This document shows, piece after piece, positions 14,011-14,416 of a DNA stretch of 14,416 nucleotides. Made by a program: the position numbers and the translations under genes. A model generated the notes under the pieces. The model had not been told where the DNA came from. It searched no databases and saw nothing but the letters and a program-made list of their open reading frames with translations. Each line of letters starts with the position of its first letter. The stretch's first letter is position 1. This DNA is from CAZFLD01 sp964519835. GTDB taxonomy: Bacteria > Spirochaetota > Spirochaetia > DSM-27196 > CAZFLD01. The stretch is taken from the NCBI GenBank assembly GCA_964519835.1, contig CAZFLD010000092.1, positions 1 to 14,416 on the forward strand. Reading direction: 5' to 3'.

Positions 14011-14416
14011 AGCGGGATCCTGACCTCAGCCACCTCACCTCTCCGTTCGGACGTACAAGCCGAAACTCCATCGGTTGAGTTTCTTTCTTCTCTATCATCG
14101 TAATGATCTGTTTTTGCACAGTCTCCCGGTCTTCAGGATGAATCATGTTCTTTATTGTTTCCTGGAGATTGCCACAGAACTTCTGCTGGTCGAGACCTGC
14201 GATTTTATACATATTTCTCGACCATTCAAGCGCGTCGGTTTGCAGGTTCCAAACATACGATCCGATATCGGCTATCTTTTCGGCCTCGTTGAATATCGCA
14301 TTTTTCTTCCGCAGTTCGTTCTCCATTCTATTTCGTTCAGTGATGTCTCGGGATATGGCGACTACCGTCTTAACCTTGCCACCTTCAACAATCTCCGGAA
14401 CAATTTTGCAATCGAG
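13895..14416 (-). CDS. Multi-PAS sensor kinase, 5' part (partial, runs off the window)
   Basis: The frame is open to the window edge. It begins inside the end of one PAS/PAC domain (VVAISRDITERNRMENELR), followed by a full PAS_3-type domain (IADIGSYVWNLQTDALEW … HPEDRETVQ … GEVRWLRSGSRFVFDKTGRPVRNIGVHQDITKQK). After DITKQK, near 13943, it degenerates (QGDRAFSKREF…) and stops at 13895-13897, while good PAS sequence resumes in the neighbouring frame. It is therefore the upstream portion of the kinase at 12172-14010, separated by a frameshift or an out-of-frame deletion. An ATG at 14326 exists, but coding clearly continues upstream of it. Alone this would be a PAS-only fragment. Confidence 0.7.
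   Translation of the reverse strand, partial: LDCKIVPEIVEGGKVKTVVAISRDITERNRMENELRKKNAIFNEAEKIADIGSYVWNLQTDALEWSRNMYKIAGLDQQKFCGNLQETIKNMIHPEDRETVQKQIITMIEKKETQPMEFRLVRPNGEVRWLRSGSRFVFDKTGRPVRNIGVHQDITKQKQGDRAFSKREFRTVV

Noticed and set aside
1..14416. CRISPR arrays, tRNA or rRNA genes, insertion sequences, phage genes
   Set aside because: No regularly spaced repeats, cloverleaf sequences, rRNA-like stretches, transposases or terminal inverted repeats were seen.

Overview
The window looks like a chromosomal segment of a GC-rich, probably free-living spirochaete. Both secreted binding proteins begin with the cysteine-free, alanine- and glycine-rich leader common in spirochaete solute-binding proteins (…LALAGGAAEG, …AFATGVSE). 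The transporters and the multi-PAS HisKA_2-type kinase also fit that group. This placement is inferred from style, not from a marker gene.

Region 1 (330-6228, minus strand) is a carbohydrate-uptake locus of the Lpl/Ytc type. In transcription order it holds a membrane-anchored AraC-family regulator (3991-6228), two ABC permeases (2873-3826 and 1965-2864) and an extracellular solute-binding protein (330-1934). No ATPase is encoded here, so the system presumably shares an MsmK-like ATPase made elsewhere. The regulator should sense the sugar, or its binding protein, outside the membrane and switch on the transport genes through the 164-bp gap that separates them. Bases 1-312 hold no confident gene, only protein-like scraps in shifting frames.

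Region 2 (6229-9588, plus strand) is a complete BtuFCD/FecBCD-type metal-chelate importer: binding protein, FecCD permease and ATPase, tightly coupled. Just upstream lies a perfect inverted repeat, AGTAACACG-N12-CGTGTTACT, next to the ribosome-binding site. Convergent with this operon is a NikR-family ribbon-helix-helix regulator (9664-10086). From memory, the repeat resembles operator motifs proposed for NikR in metal-reducing deltaproteobacteria. The inference is a locally regulated importer for nickel, cobalt or another metal complex. The NikR homologue keeps only two of the four classical nickel ligands, so its effector may not be nickel. This is the most interesting unit in the window.

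Region 3 (10158-11159, plus strand) is a PfkB-family sugar kinase, divergent from the NikR gene.

Region 4 (about 10.9-14.4 kb, minus strand) is a zone of gene decay. A small membrane-associated protein gene is cut by an in-frame TGA where tryptophan is expected, and its 3' end runs into the tail of the kinase gene. Next comes about 370 bp without a recognisable gene. Last is a visibly AT-richer multi-PAS HisKA_2 histidine kinase that is frameshifted inside its PAS array. It also lacks about 50 residues between the phosphoacceptor helix and the ATPase domain. Its 5' end lies beyond the window.
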